Source: Thiobacillus sp.
GTDB lineage: Bacteria > Pseudomonadota > Gammaproteobacteria > Burkholderiales > Thiobacillaceae
NCBI GenBank assembly: GCA_030692355.1
Contig: JAUYCF010000042.1
Location: 122,413-186,412, forward strand
Reading direction: 5' to 3'
DNA: 64,000 nt
Positions 55,889 through 63,770 of this stretch are shown one piece after another. The position numbers were made by a program, and so were the translations under genes. The notes beneath the pieces are model-generated. The model did no database searches, was not told the origin of the DNA, and saw only the letters and a program-made list of their open reading frames with translations. How positions within the stretch are numbered: the first letter of the stretch is position 1; each line of letters opens with the position of its first letter.

Positions 55889-56962
55889 ATGGTGCAACAA
55901 GCCGTAAAACCGATTCTGTCCCTCACCATCGCCCTGCTGCTGGCGGCCCCCCACGCCTGGGCGGAGGAGGCCCCGCCCGTCAAGGCCGCACAGGCAAAGG
56001 CGCAGGCGACGCCTGACCTGGTCTGGCCGTCGCCGCCTCTGCCGCCCCGCATCCGCTATCTCGGCTCGGTTTCCAGCCCGGAGGACATCGGGCGCAAAAA
56101 GGGGTTTTTCCGCAAGGCATGGGAATTCATCCGCGGCGAGCAAGACGATGAACAGATCGCGCGCCCCATGGCCGTGGCGCTGGACGGTCGGGACCGGCTG
56201 CTGGTGGCGGACACCAAACGGGGGAGGGTGCATATTTTCGACCGCCGCAAGGGCGAATATTCGTCCCTGCGCGGCAGCAAGTGGGAAACCCTGCGCCTGC
56301 CCATCGGCCTGGCGGTGGACGGCAAGGATAATATCTATGTTGCCGACGGCGAGCTGAACAGGATTTTCATATTCAGGCCGGATGGCAAGTTCGATCGCAT
56401 GCTCGATACCGCCGCCTGGCTCAAGCGCCCCTCCGCGCTGGCGATCGACCGTGCGCGGCAGCGCCTGTACGTGGCGGACACGCCGGCCCACGACATCAAG
56501 GTGGTCGATCTGCCGACCGGCAAGGTGCATAGCGTGATTGGCCGCCGGGGCGAGGCGCACGGGGAATTCAATTTCCCCACGTTCATCGCGCTGGATCGCC
56601 AGGGACATCTGGCGGTCACCGACAGCATGAACATGCGCATCCAGATATTCGATGCCGCGGGACAGCTGGTTTCCTCCTTCGGAAAACACGGCGACGGCTC
56701 CGGCGATTTTTCCGCCCCCAAGGGCGTGGCGCTGGACAGCGAGGGACATGTGTACGTCGCCGACGCGGGATTCGACAATATCCAGGTGTTTGACGAAGCC
56801 GGGGAGCTGCTGCTGCTCTGGGGAACATCGGGCCAGGAAGCCGGAAAGTTCTGGCTGCCGGCCGGCCTGCTGATCGACGCCCAGGACCGGATTTATGTCG
56901 CGGACTCGTACAATAAGCGGGTGCAGATATTCCAGTACATCGGAGGCCGGAATGCGAAGTAG
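55889..56962 (+). CDS. NHL-repeat beta-propeller protein, exported
   Basis: A 357-residue exported protein with a signal peptide (about 1-26, LLAAPHAWAEE) and then LVWPSPPLPPRIRYLGSVSS, the segment shared with the lipoprotein at 41.5 kb. About six NHL repeats follow, ending IYVADSYNKRVQIFQYIGG. The ATG at 55889 has GGAG at 55881, which settles the start even though the frame is open upstream through the REP array to 55466. The paralogy with the 41.5-kb protein, at the two ends of the block, supports one functional unit. Confidence 0.9.
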   Translation: MVQQAVKPILSLTIALLLAAPHAWAEEAPPVKAAQAKAQATPDLVWPSPPLPPRIRYLGSVSSPEDIGRKKGFFRKAWEFIRGEQDDEQIARPMAVALDGRDRLLVADTKRGRVHIFDRRKGEYSSLRGSKWETLRLPIGLAVDGKDNIYVADGELNRIFIFRPDGKFDRMLDTAAWLKRPSALAIDRARQRLYVADTPAHDIKVVDLPTGKVHSVIGRRGEAHGEFNFPTFIALDRQGHLAVTDSMNMRIQIFDAAGQLVSSFGKHGDGSGDFSAPKGVALDSEGHVYVADAGFDNIQVFDEAGELLLLWGTSGQEAGKFWLPAGLLIDAQDRIYVADSYNKRVQIFQYIGGRNAK

Positions 56963-57002
56963 GCCTGATTTCATTGCCCGGCCCGTGGAACCCTGCCCCT
57001 GC

Positions 57003-57100
57003 GCAGTAGGTCGGGCTTCAGCCCGAAATGTCGGGCTGAAGCCCGACCTGCAGCGAATTTGTTATGTTAAATGTCGGGCTGAAGCCCGACCTACTGCGAA
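57003..57100. repeat. REP palindrome cluster
   Basis: One forward copy at 57006 and two reverse copies at about 57030 and 57072, the latter two separated by a duplicated GCGAATTTGT-ATGTTA segment. It sits just before the 11-heme gene. Confidence 0.88.
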
Positions 57101-57133
57101 TTTGTCATGTTATTTGAGTGGAGTTTTTCCGCC

Positions 57134-59116
57134 ATGAAAACGCGCAACTATGCATGGTTCACCGCCGTTCTGCTGATTGCGGGCCTGCTCGGCTGGACCG
57201 CGCCCGGCATGGCGAGCATCGTCAACACCAAGCACAATCTTTCCGCGACCGGCCCCGGCACCCACAAGGCGACCAGCGAGACCCAGTTGTGCGTGTTCTG
57301 CCACACTCCGCACAACACCAACCCCGCCGCGCCGCTGTGGAACCATGCGCTTTCGGCGGCGACGTACACGCCCTATGGCAGCAACACCCTGGCGGCGGCC
57401 GCGCCGGGGCAGCCGAGCGGCACGTCGAAACTGTGCCTGTCCTGCCACGACGGCACGGTGGCGCTGGGCGGGGTACAGAACCTGCCCTTCGGCCACCAGA
57501 CGGCGGGAACGGTTTCCGGGCTGGAAGCCTTCCTGACCGGGGCGACCAGCCTGGGCACCGACTTGCGCAACGACCACCCGGTTTCCTTCACCTACGACGC
57601 CGCGCTGGCGGCCGCCAATCCCGAGCTGGTGGCGCCCGCCTCGCTCACCGGCAAGATCAAGCCCGACAGCACCGGGCAGCTGCAATGCGCCAGCTGCCAC
57701 GACCCGCACAGCGAAACCAACCCCAAATTCCTCCATGTCGGCTATCAGGACGGTGCGGGCTACGGCTCGCCGCTGTGCCGCACCTGCCACAACAAGATGT
57801 ACTGGGACACGGTGCCCAACAACCCGCATCGCGAATCCACCATTCAATGGAACGGAGCGGGAGTCAACCCCTGGTACATTCCGGGGCAGAACCTGCCGAA
57901 CGACCCCAACTCGACGCTCAAGGCCAATGGCTGCGAAAACTGCCACCAACCGCATAATTCGGACTCGACCAAGCAGCTTCTGAAATCGGGCGGCGAATCG
58001 CAAATCTGCCTGGTCTGCCACAACGGCAACGTTGTGGTCGACCCGGCCAAGAATATCGATGCCGCGCTCAACCGTTTATATGCCCATCCGATCAAGGCGC
58101 CCGGCAATGCAGGCAGGCACAATCCCAGGCGCATGCCGGATGGCAAGATCCGGGAGGATCAGGTTGACCTCAATAACCGCCATGCGGAGTGCGAGGATTG
58201 CCACAATGCGCATGCGGTATCGGCCGGCACGTCGCCGAACCCGCCTCTCTCCACCAGCAACCTGACGCCCCCGGTGAACAAGGGTGTGTGGGGCGTTGAG
58301 CCGGTCTGGCCGGGCAACTGGGCTAACGTCACCACCTACTCCACCGTGCAGGACACCACATTCCAGCATCAGATTTGCCTGAAGTGCCATTCCTATTACG
58401 CCTTCGGCCTGACGCCGCCGCCCGACCCCTACGGCATCATCGCCGGCGGCATCAATACCGACCAGGCAAAGGAATTCAACCCCAATAACGCCTCCTTCCA
58501 TCCCGTCGTGGCGCCGGGCAAGAACGACTTCAAGATGACGGTAGATGGCGTGACCTACGATTATTCCGCCTCCCTGATCAACGGCTTCACGCCCACCAGC
58601 GTCATGACCTGTACGGAATGCCACTCCGACTCCCTTTCCGGGGCAGGCGCCGGACCGAAAGGTCCTCACGGCAGCGATGTCTGGCCGATCCTGTGGGCGC
58701 CCTATGACGGGTCTACCGGTATCAACGGTACCGAGGACCATTTGTGTTTCAAATGCCATAAAGCGTCGGTCTATGGCGGTCCGGGAGGGTCGGCAGGCAC
58801 CTGGCAGTCAACCGGGTTTAGCGGCACTGCTGGTGGTGGACAGAAGAGAAACCTGCATTATCGCCACATCGAGCTGCGCCAGATGCCCTGCCAGGCGTGC
58901 CATTCCGCCGTGCCGCATGGCTGGAAGCGGCGCGCCATGCTGATCTACGGCACCGGCACCCCCGACCCGGCACCCTATAACAGCCACAGCAAATACCTTA
59001 TCAATGGCAGCAGTGTGTACGGGATCCCTTCCGCGCGCGATGTCGATGCCGTGGCGAGCGGGACCTGGACAAGACCCATGTGCCATGGGACTGGAAGCGG
59101 TGTAGGCTCCTGCTAG
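57134..59116 (+). CDS. Undecaheme cytochrome c
   Basis: A 660-residue exported protein (signal peptide about 1-28, WTAPGMASIV). It has eleven CXXCH sites: CVFCH, CLSCH, CASCH, CRTCH, CENCH, CLVCH, CEDCH, CLKCH, CTECH, CFKCH and CQACH. The mature start SIVNTKHNLSATGPG matches the tetraheme protein at 42.7 kb, so its first 230 residues look like that protein plus an extension. A lone MCHGTGSG near the end is not a heme site. The ATG at 57134 has GGAG upstream. It may be the outer-surface or periplasmic partner of the 24-heme protein. Confidence 0.92.
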   Translation: MKTRNYAWFTAVLLIAGLLGWTAPGMASIVNTKHNLSATGPGTHKATSETQLCVFCHTPHNTNPAAPLWNHALSAATYTPYGSNTLAAAAPGQPSGTSKLCLSCHDGTVALGGVQNLPFGHQTAGTVSGLEAFLTGATSLGTDLRNDHPVSFTYDAALAAANPELVAPASLTGKIKPDSTGQLQCASCHDPHSETNPKFLHVGYQDGAGYGSPLCRTCHNKMYWDTVPNNPHRESTIQWNGAGVNPWYIPGQNLPNDPNSTLKANGCENCHQPHNSDSTKQLLKSGGESQICLVCHNGNVVVDPAKNIDAALNRLYAHPIKAPGNAGRHNPRRMPDGKIREDQVDLNNRHAECEDCHNAHAVSAGTSPNPPLSTSNLTPPVNKGVWGVEPVWPGNWANVTTYSTVQDTTFQHQICLKCHSYYAFGLTPPPDPYGIIAGGINTDQAKEFNPNNASFHPVVAPGKNDFKMTVDGVTYDYSASLINGFTPTSVMTCTECHSDSLSGAGAGPKGPHGSDVWPILWAPYDGSTGINGTEDHLCFKCHKASVYGGPGGSAGTWQSTGFSGTAGGGQKRNLHYRHIELRQMPCQACHSAVPHGWKRRAMLIYGTGTPDPAPYNSHSKYLINGSSVYGIPSARDVDAVASGTWTRPMCHGTGSGVGSC

Positions 59117-59131
59117 CGCAATGAAAACGGG

Positions 59132-60391
59132 ATGTTTTTTCTGAGAAGCCGTTTTTTCAGGCTGCTGGCTTCGCCCGGCCTGGCGCTGGCCCTGCTGGGG
59201 CTGATGCTCCTGGCGGTGCTGATGGGCGGCACCCTGCCGCAGACCGTGCGGCTGTCCCCACAGGAACTGGATGCCTGGCACCGGGCCTGGCCGCTGCTTT
59301 CCCTGTGGCTGGAACGCCTCGGCCTGGCGGACGTGTATGCCTCAACGGGATTTCAATTTCTCTACGTGGCGCTGATCGTGAATCTGACGGCAGGCACGGC
59401 GGCCCATGTGGCATATCTTTTTGCCTGGTTCAGAGGGGAAACGCCTGGCCGTTCCCTGCACCTTTCCGAGCTGCCTCCCGCCCTGCTGTCCTTGGCGGAT
59501 GCCGGCCCCAGCGGACACCGTCGCGGCAGTTTGGGCCTGGCCGGCCTGCCGCTGCTCCATGCCGGCATCGTGGTAATCATCGTGGCTGCGCTGGTGAACG
59601 GTTCGGACAGGCTGGGCGCCCATTTCGAACTGGCCGAGGGAGAGGTGCTCAGCCAGGCGAATGGCAAACTGCGCCTGGAGCGGGGTTCGCGCCAGATTGA
59701 GGGGGAACTGGATTTCCGTCTGCGCCTCGATGCCTTGCTGGTGGAAATGGAGGGCGGGAGCGTTCGTGAATTGCAGGCGCGGGTATCGTTGCAGCAGGCG
59801 GGCGGGGCCCTGCGCCAGGAAACCCTGGCGGTGAATCATCCGCTCAGGATTGGTTCCTCCCAGGTTTATCTGGACAAAAACGTGGGCCAGGCGGGCGTGT
59901 TCGAGCGCATCCTGCCGGACGGGCAGCGTCGCCGCCTGCTGGTCAATTTCATTCAGCCGCGTGAAGACTGGGGCAGCAACTGGCCCCTGACACGCGACGA
60001 GACGATGGTATTCGAGGATATCCCGGTGAACTTTCGCATGGCACTGACCCCCGGCGATGCGCCGAGCTTTCGCCTCACGGCGGAGCGCCGAGGTAAACCG
60101 GTGTTCGACGGCGTGCTGGCGCCGGGTGAGGTGGCTGACCTGGGCGTGTATCAGCTGAAATTCATCGGCACGGCACCCTGGGCGGGCCTCTACCTCGCCT
60201 CCGGCCAGGCCTTGAAATGGATATTCTCCGGTTTTGTCCTCGCCCTGGCGGGATTTGCCTTGCATCTCCTGCTTCATCCGCGCCGCCAGCGCCTGCGGCG
60301 CGAAGGTGACGGGTGGCTGCTCGAAGCCTGGACCCTGCGCGACGACTGGCGCTTTGAACGGCAGTGGCGCGAGTGGGAGCGCGGACGATGA
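59132..60391 (+). CDS. resB: ResB-like cytochrome c biogenesis protein (system II)
   Basis: A 419-residue membrane protein with four helices (near 13-35, 72-95, 145-165 and 360-380) and a large periplasmic loop between the third and fourth. ResB/CcsB and ResC/CcsA form the heme exporter and ligase of system II cytochrome c maturation. It begins 16 bp after the 11-heme gene and overlaps resC by 4 bp. Its place in the cytochrome block suggests that it serves this block in particular, perhaps because of the high heme load. Confidence 0.9.
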   Translation: MFFLRSRFFRLLASPGLALALLGLMLLAVLMGGTLPQTVRLSPQELDAWHRAWPLLSLWLERLGLADVYASTGFQFLYVALIVNLTAGTAAHVAYLFAWFRGETPGRSLHLSELPPALLSLADAGPSGHRRGSLGLAGLPLLHAGIVVIIVAALVNGSDRLGAHFELAEGEVLSQANGKLRLERGSRQIEGELDFRLRLDALLVEMEGGSVRELQARVSLQQAGGALRQETLAVNHPLRIGSSQVYLDKNVGQAGVFERILPDGQRRRLLVNFIQPREDWGSNWPLTRDETMVFEDIPVNFRMALTPGDAPSFRLTAERRGKPVFDGVLAPGEVADLGVYQLKFIGTAPWAGLYLASGQALKWIFSGFVLALAGFALHLLLHPRRQRLRREGDGWLLEAWTLRDDWRFERQWREWERGR

Positions 60392-61164
60392 CCGCCGTCG
60401 TGCTTGTTCAGGGCGGCATCGCGGCCCTGTATCTGGCAGCGGTCATCCTGCTCTGGTCCAGGCAAGACCGTTTGGCGCGTCCGGCAATCGCGCTGGCAGC
60501 GCTGGGCTTTGCCATCCACTTCGGCCTGCTGGCCTGGCGCTGGCACGACATCGGGCAGATTCCCATCGTCACCCGTTACGAGGACTTGACGGTGGATTCC
60601 CTGATGATCGTGGGCATTTATCTGGCCGTGCAGTGGCGCCTGCCGGAATTGCGCCAGGCAGGGCTGCTGGCGCTGAGCATGGCCGGGCTGGGCTTGACAT
60701 GGGCGCTGTTCCATAACCGCGACGTCTTTCCCATGGGACCCGCGCTGCGCACCAACTGGCTGATTATCCATGCTCAGCTGAACTCCCTCGCCATCGGCGC
60801 AGGCACGCTGGCGGCAGGCGTGCACCTCGCCTGGCTCGCGGGCCGGATCGACAACCCCGATACGCCGGCACTGGCGGGCAGGCTGGCTGCCTGGGCTTTC
60901 CTTCTCTGGGCGGCGATGGTGGCGGCGGGGTCTTACTGGGCAAGTCTGGCCTGGGGCCGTTACTGGGGCTGGGACCCGATCGAGAGTTGGTCGTTCGCCA
61001 CGCTCATGGCCTACGCCTTTGTTCTTCACCTGCGCCAGAGACCGGCCTGGCGGGGAAAACGCTGGGCGGAGGTCGCGCTTTTTCCCTATGCCATGATGCT
61101 GTTCACCACCTATGGTTTGCTGCTGGTGAGGCGCAGCATTCACGGGCAGTATCTGTTTCAGTAG
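60388..61164 (+). CDS. resC: ResC/CcsA-like cytochrome c biogenesis protein (system II)
   Basis: A 258-residue membrane protein with about eight helices. It holds the heme-handling WWD motif WGRYWGWDPIESWS and flanking His residues (for example FPMGPALRTNWLIIHAQLN and VLHLRQRP), which bind heme for ligation to apocytochromes. The ATG at 60388 overlaps the resB stop in an ATGA; eight upstream codons are not supported. It is the last gene of the + strand block and is followed by the 41-bp repeat array. Confidence 0.93.
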   Translation: MTAVVLVQGGIAALYLAAVILLWSRQDRLARPAIALAALGFAIHFGLLAWRWHDIGQIPIVTRYEDLTVDSLMIVGIYLAVQWRLPELRQAGLLALSMAGLGLTWALFHNRDVFPMGPALRTNWLIIHAQLNSLAIGAGTLAAGVHLAWLAGRIDNPDTPALAGRLAAWAFLLWAAMVAAGSYWASLAWGRYWGWDPIESWSFATLMAYAFVLHLRQRPAWRGKRWAEVALFPYAMMLFTTYGLLLVRRSIHGQYLFQ

Positions 61165-61179
61165 AGGCGTCTGGTAAAA

Positions 61180-61548
61180 GTGGAATCGGGCTGAAGCCCG
61201 ACCTACGACACACACTTTCCGTGGAATCGGGCTGAAGCCCGACCTACGACACACACTTTCCGTGGAATCGGGCTGAAGCCCGACCTACGACGCACACTTT
61301 CCGTGGAATCTGGCTGAAGCCCGACCTACGACGCACACTTTCCGTGGAATCTGGCTGAAGCCCGACCTACGACGCACACTTTCCGTGGAATCTGGCTGAA
61401 GCCCGACCTACGACACACACTTTCCGTGGAATCGGGCTGAAGCCCGACCTACGACGCACACTTTCCGTGGAATCGGGCTGAAGCCCGACCTACGACACAC
61501 ACTTTCCGTGGAATCGGGCTGAAGCCCGACCAACGACCCACACTTTCC
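61180..61548. repeat. 41-bp tandem array of REP palindromes, nine copies
   Basis: Nine head-to-tail units of exactly 41 bp, each GTGGAATCGGGCTGAAGCCC followed by GACCTACGACACACACTTTCC-like sequence. Three units have TCTGGCTG in place of TCGGGCTG. There are no variable spacers, so it is not a CRISPR array. It lies between resC and the RAYT gene. Confidence 0.95.
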
Positions 61549-61572
61549 GTAGGTCGGGCTTCAGCCCGACAA
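61549..61572. repeat. REP palindrome forming the end of the RAYT gene
   Basis: A forward copy, inverted relative to the preceding array. The TGA in its GGGCTGAAGCCC strand is the stop codon of the RAYT gene on the - strand (61561-61563). Confidence 0.85.
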
Positions 61573-62007
61573 CGTGTCTTCCAGCCAGACCGCATCCCAC
61601 AACGGATAATCGCCGATGCGGCTGACCAGATTGGCGCGCAATGGGTTGGCGACGATGTAGCGCGCCATTTTGCGCAAGTCTTCTTCCTGCCGCACGGCAT
61701 GGTCGTGGTAGTTGGCTTGCCAGAGTGCCTGCCCGATGGCGCGGGCGGAACGTCCTTTCAGCAGGCGCATCACCTCGGGCAGATTGTCATCCTGCAAGAC
61801 CATGAGCCAGTGCAGGTGATCAGGCATCAGGACATAGCATAGCGTTTCTGCCTTGCCTTGTTCCTGCAGTGCTTTCAGTTCCCGCACCACCTTGCGCCCG
61901 TTGCCGAGCTCCGCAAAATGCGGCGTGCGGTTAAGGGTGACCGTTGTGACATGGTACGCGATCCCGGTTTGGGAGAATCTGCCTTTGCGGAGACGGGTGT
62001 AGGGCAT
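61561..62007 (-). mobile_element. REP-associated tyrosine transposase (RAYT, Y1 family)
   Basis: A 148-residue transposase of the IS200/IS605-like Y1 family that acts on REP palindromes. The metal-binding HUH motif is MPDHLHWLMVL (His64, His66) and the catalytic tyrosine is Tyr117 in MARYIVANPLRANLV. The N-terminus RLRKGRFSQTGIAYHVTTVT is typical of RAYTs. The ATG at 62007 fits the family; the frame continues upstream only through REPs. REP copies flank it on both sides, and it is the obvious candidate to have spread the palindromes of this region. Confidence 0.93.
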
Positions 62008-62023
62008 GGCGGTGTGTTGGGGG

Positions 62024-62086
62024 TTAGTCGGGCTGAAGCCCGACCTACGGAAAGTGTGTCGTAGGCCGGGCTTCAGCCCGACTTGC
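62024..62086. repeat. Facing REP pair upstream of the RAYT gene
   Basis: A reverse copy at about 62026-62048 and a forward copy at about 62061-62082, separated by CGGAAAGTGTGTC. The spacer matches the unit of the 41-bp array (ACTTTCC) in reverse. Confidence 0.85.
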
Positions 62087-62469
62087 CATATATCCGTCAT
62101 TGCGAGCGAAGCGCGGCAATGACAGCCGCTGAATTAATCAGTGGAACCCTGGCTTGATCGGAAAGCTGCTTGTCAACTTTGTCACCCCTCGCACTGAGCC
62201 TGGGGTGCCTGCATCCAGGTAAATTTTGGCTATGTCACTGTTAGCTGTTGAAGTTATGTTTTGCCCCCCCGAGGAAGCCCCTACCCTGCAGCATACCGAG
62301 GCGGCCACGTAGGAGCGGCTTCAGCCGCGATGCGCCGCAAGGCGCAAAGAGCAAATGCTCGTCAGGGTCTTGCCGCGCCACCTTTGCGGGCTACCGCCTG
62401 CATCGCGGCTGAAGCCGCTCCTACAAGGGCTGGCCGACACCAACAAATAACGGTGAAAGAGCCTGAATT
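62087..62469. other. Intergenic region between RAYT and 5-heme gene: two further palindromes, no gene
   Basis: It contains GTCATTGC and GCAATGAC arms at 62096-62123 (related to the repeats near sdhB) and a second REP family: GTAGGAGCGGCTTCAGCCGC at 62309, repeated as a perfect 25-bp reverse complement at 62400-62424. No coding frame is supported. Confidence 0.7.
62309..62424. repeat. BIME-like element of a second REP family
   Basis: Two 25-bp arms (62309-62333 and 62400-62424), exact reverse complements, beginning GTAGGAGCGGCTTCAGCCGC, with a 66-bp centre. It is distinct from the GGTCGGGCTTCAGCCCGAC family and occurs once in the window. Confidence 0.85.
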
Positions 62470-63183
62470 TTATTTGTTATGACATGTCAGGCACATGGCA
62501 CTGCCGCTGTTGTTCATGCGCAGGAAAGGAACTTTGCTTGGGTCATGCACGGCGTGGCAACTGGGGCATTCCACTCTTCCGACGAACAGCTTCAGGTCCG
62601 CCCACCCCTTTGCCGCATCCGGGGGCGTCTGGTAGTTCGAGTTTGCTACGGGGTACGGTATGGAAATCGGGTGGTCGTTGCGCAAATCCGGCCCCCCCAT
62701 GACCGATAGCGCCTTCGAGTAGATGCCGGCAAACGTGCCCGTGTGGCATTTGAGGCACGCCTGTCCATCGATGTCGCCGCCGCCATTGACCGGGCCGCCG
62801 GTTTTCGGCGAATTGATGACGAAGTGCTGATCCCCGCCATGTACCGCGCTGGCGCCCTGCGAGGAGGCGCCGTCGTGACAGCTCAGGCACACCAGTGAAA
62901 TTCCGCTTGGACGATGCGGGGAAGCCTGCGTCATGGTCGGGCTGGCATAGAGGGTAAATGCATCGAGGTTGGTGATCTTTCTGTTCCACAGGGGGGCATC
63001 GGCAAGACCCTCCTGGGTGCTGGCGTTATGCGGCGTGTGGCAGTGCACGCACAACTGGACGCCGGCGTTGAGAGTCAAGTCGTGTTTCGATCCCACGATC
63101 CCGGCCTGAGCGTTTGTTGCCCCCCACAGCAGAATGCAAGTCGCGGCCGCACGGAAATATTTGCTTATCATTTTGATGCCCAT
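62470..63183 (-). CDS. Pentaheme cytochrome c
   Basis: A 237-residue exported protein (signal peptide about 1-27, WGATNAQAG). It has five CXXCH sites: CVHCHTPHN, CLSCHDGA, CLKCHTG, CPSCHAVH and terminal CLTCHNK. The mature start GIVGSKHDLTLNAG and the ordering match the tetraheme and 11-heme proteins, so it is a paralog, on the opposite strand. The ATG at 63183 is used; an in-frame ATG at 63171 is possible. It may be an alternative carrier of the same system. Confidence 0.9.
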   Translation of the reverse strand: MGIKMISKYFRAAATCILLWGATNAQAGIVGSKHDLTLNAGVQLCVHCHTPHNASTQEGLADAPLWNRKITNLDAFTLYASPTMTQASPHRPSGISLVCLSCHDGASSQGASAVHGGDQHFVINSPKTGGPVNGGGDIDGQACLKCHTGTFAGIYSKALSVMGGPDLRNDHPISIPYPVANSNYQTPPDAAKGWADLKLFVGRVECPSCHAVHDPSKVPFLRMNNSGSAMCLTCHNK

Positions 63184-63770
63184 GTTATTTCACCTCACCC
63201 TGGTGTAGCGCTTCACGCTGATGAACCATCAAACCCGGTATTCAGGAGGGTTTGAGGCCGATTATAAATTCCGTCAAGAGCACTCCGCTACACTGGCGCC
63301 CAAGTAGTCATATACAAGTTCAATCGATCAAGGCTTGCGCCAACTCCGGCTGGCGGTCCGCTGCCCGGCAATGCCTGCTGCGACGGCGTTTTCTACAGCC
63401 TTAAAAAGGCGGAAAGCGGGGCGTTGCGATGATCCCTGTGTGTCTCTTGTTTGTTTATGGCTGCATTAATATTAATTATATACGCTGTCGCGCAATTATA
63501 TATGCGGTCTCTCAATTTGTGCACGCTGCCCCGACGCGCCCGTATCCCTGGGCTCCGGATAAATGAGGGAACGGGCTCTCGCCTAAGCTGGGCGCGTCGC
63601 CATGCGTGACTGAGGAGATCATTTACGGATGATTTCCAGCATCGGTCGATCAATCTTCGGGAACATGCCGACCCTGCTATCCGGAAGTCGATGCGCACCA
63701 TTTTCGTTATCCCGGTGCGCATCCAGGGGCCTCGCGATCCTGGCTTGGAAGAAGCTGGCTTTGTGGATAT
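63184..63770. other. Right-end non-coding region, no supported gene
   Basis: It holds the start region of the 5-heme gene. Around 63474-63533 three diverged 20-bp direct repeats are seen (AATTATATACGC, AATTATATATGC and AATTTGTGCACGC starts at 63474, 63494 and 63514), the only AT-rich patch in the area. A 109-codon - strand frame at 63393-63722 has no recognisable features and I do not call it a gene. Confidence 0.4.

Noticed and set aside
52868..56974. A 1368-codon open frame on the - strand
   Set aside because: It is antisense to the 24-heme cytochrome and the NHL gene; the translation is compositionally biased and reads REPs as repeats.
61180..61548. Possible CRISPR array
   Set aside because: All 41-bp units are nearly identical along their whole length, there are no unique spacers and no cas genes; it is a REP tandem array.
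63393..63722. A 109-codon - strand frame
   Set aside because: It has no motif, no ribosome site and unusual composition, and it crosses the AT-rich repeats.
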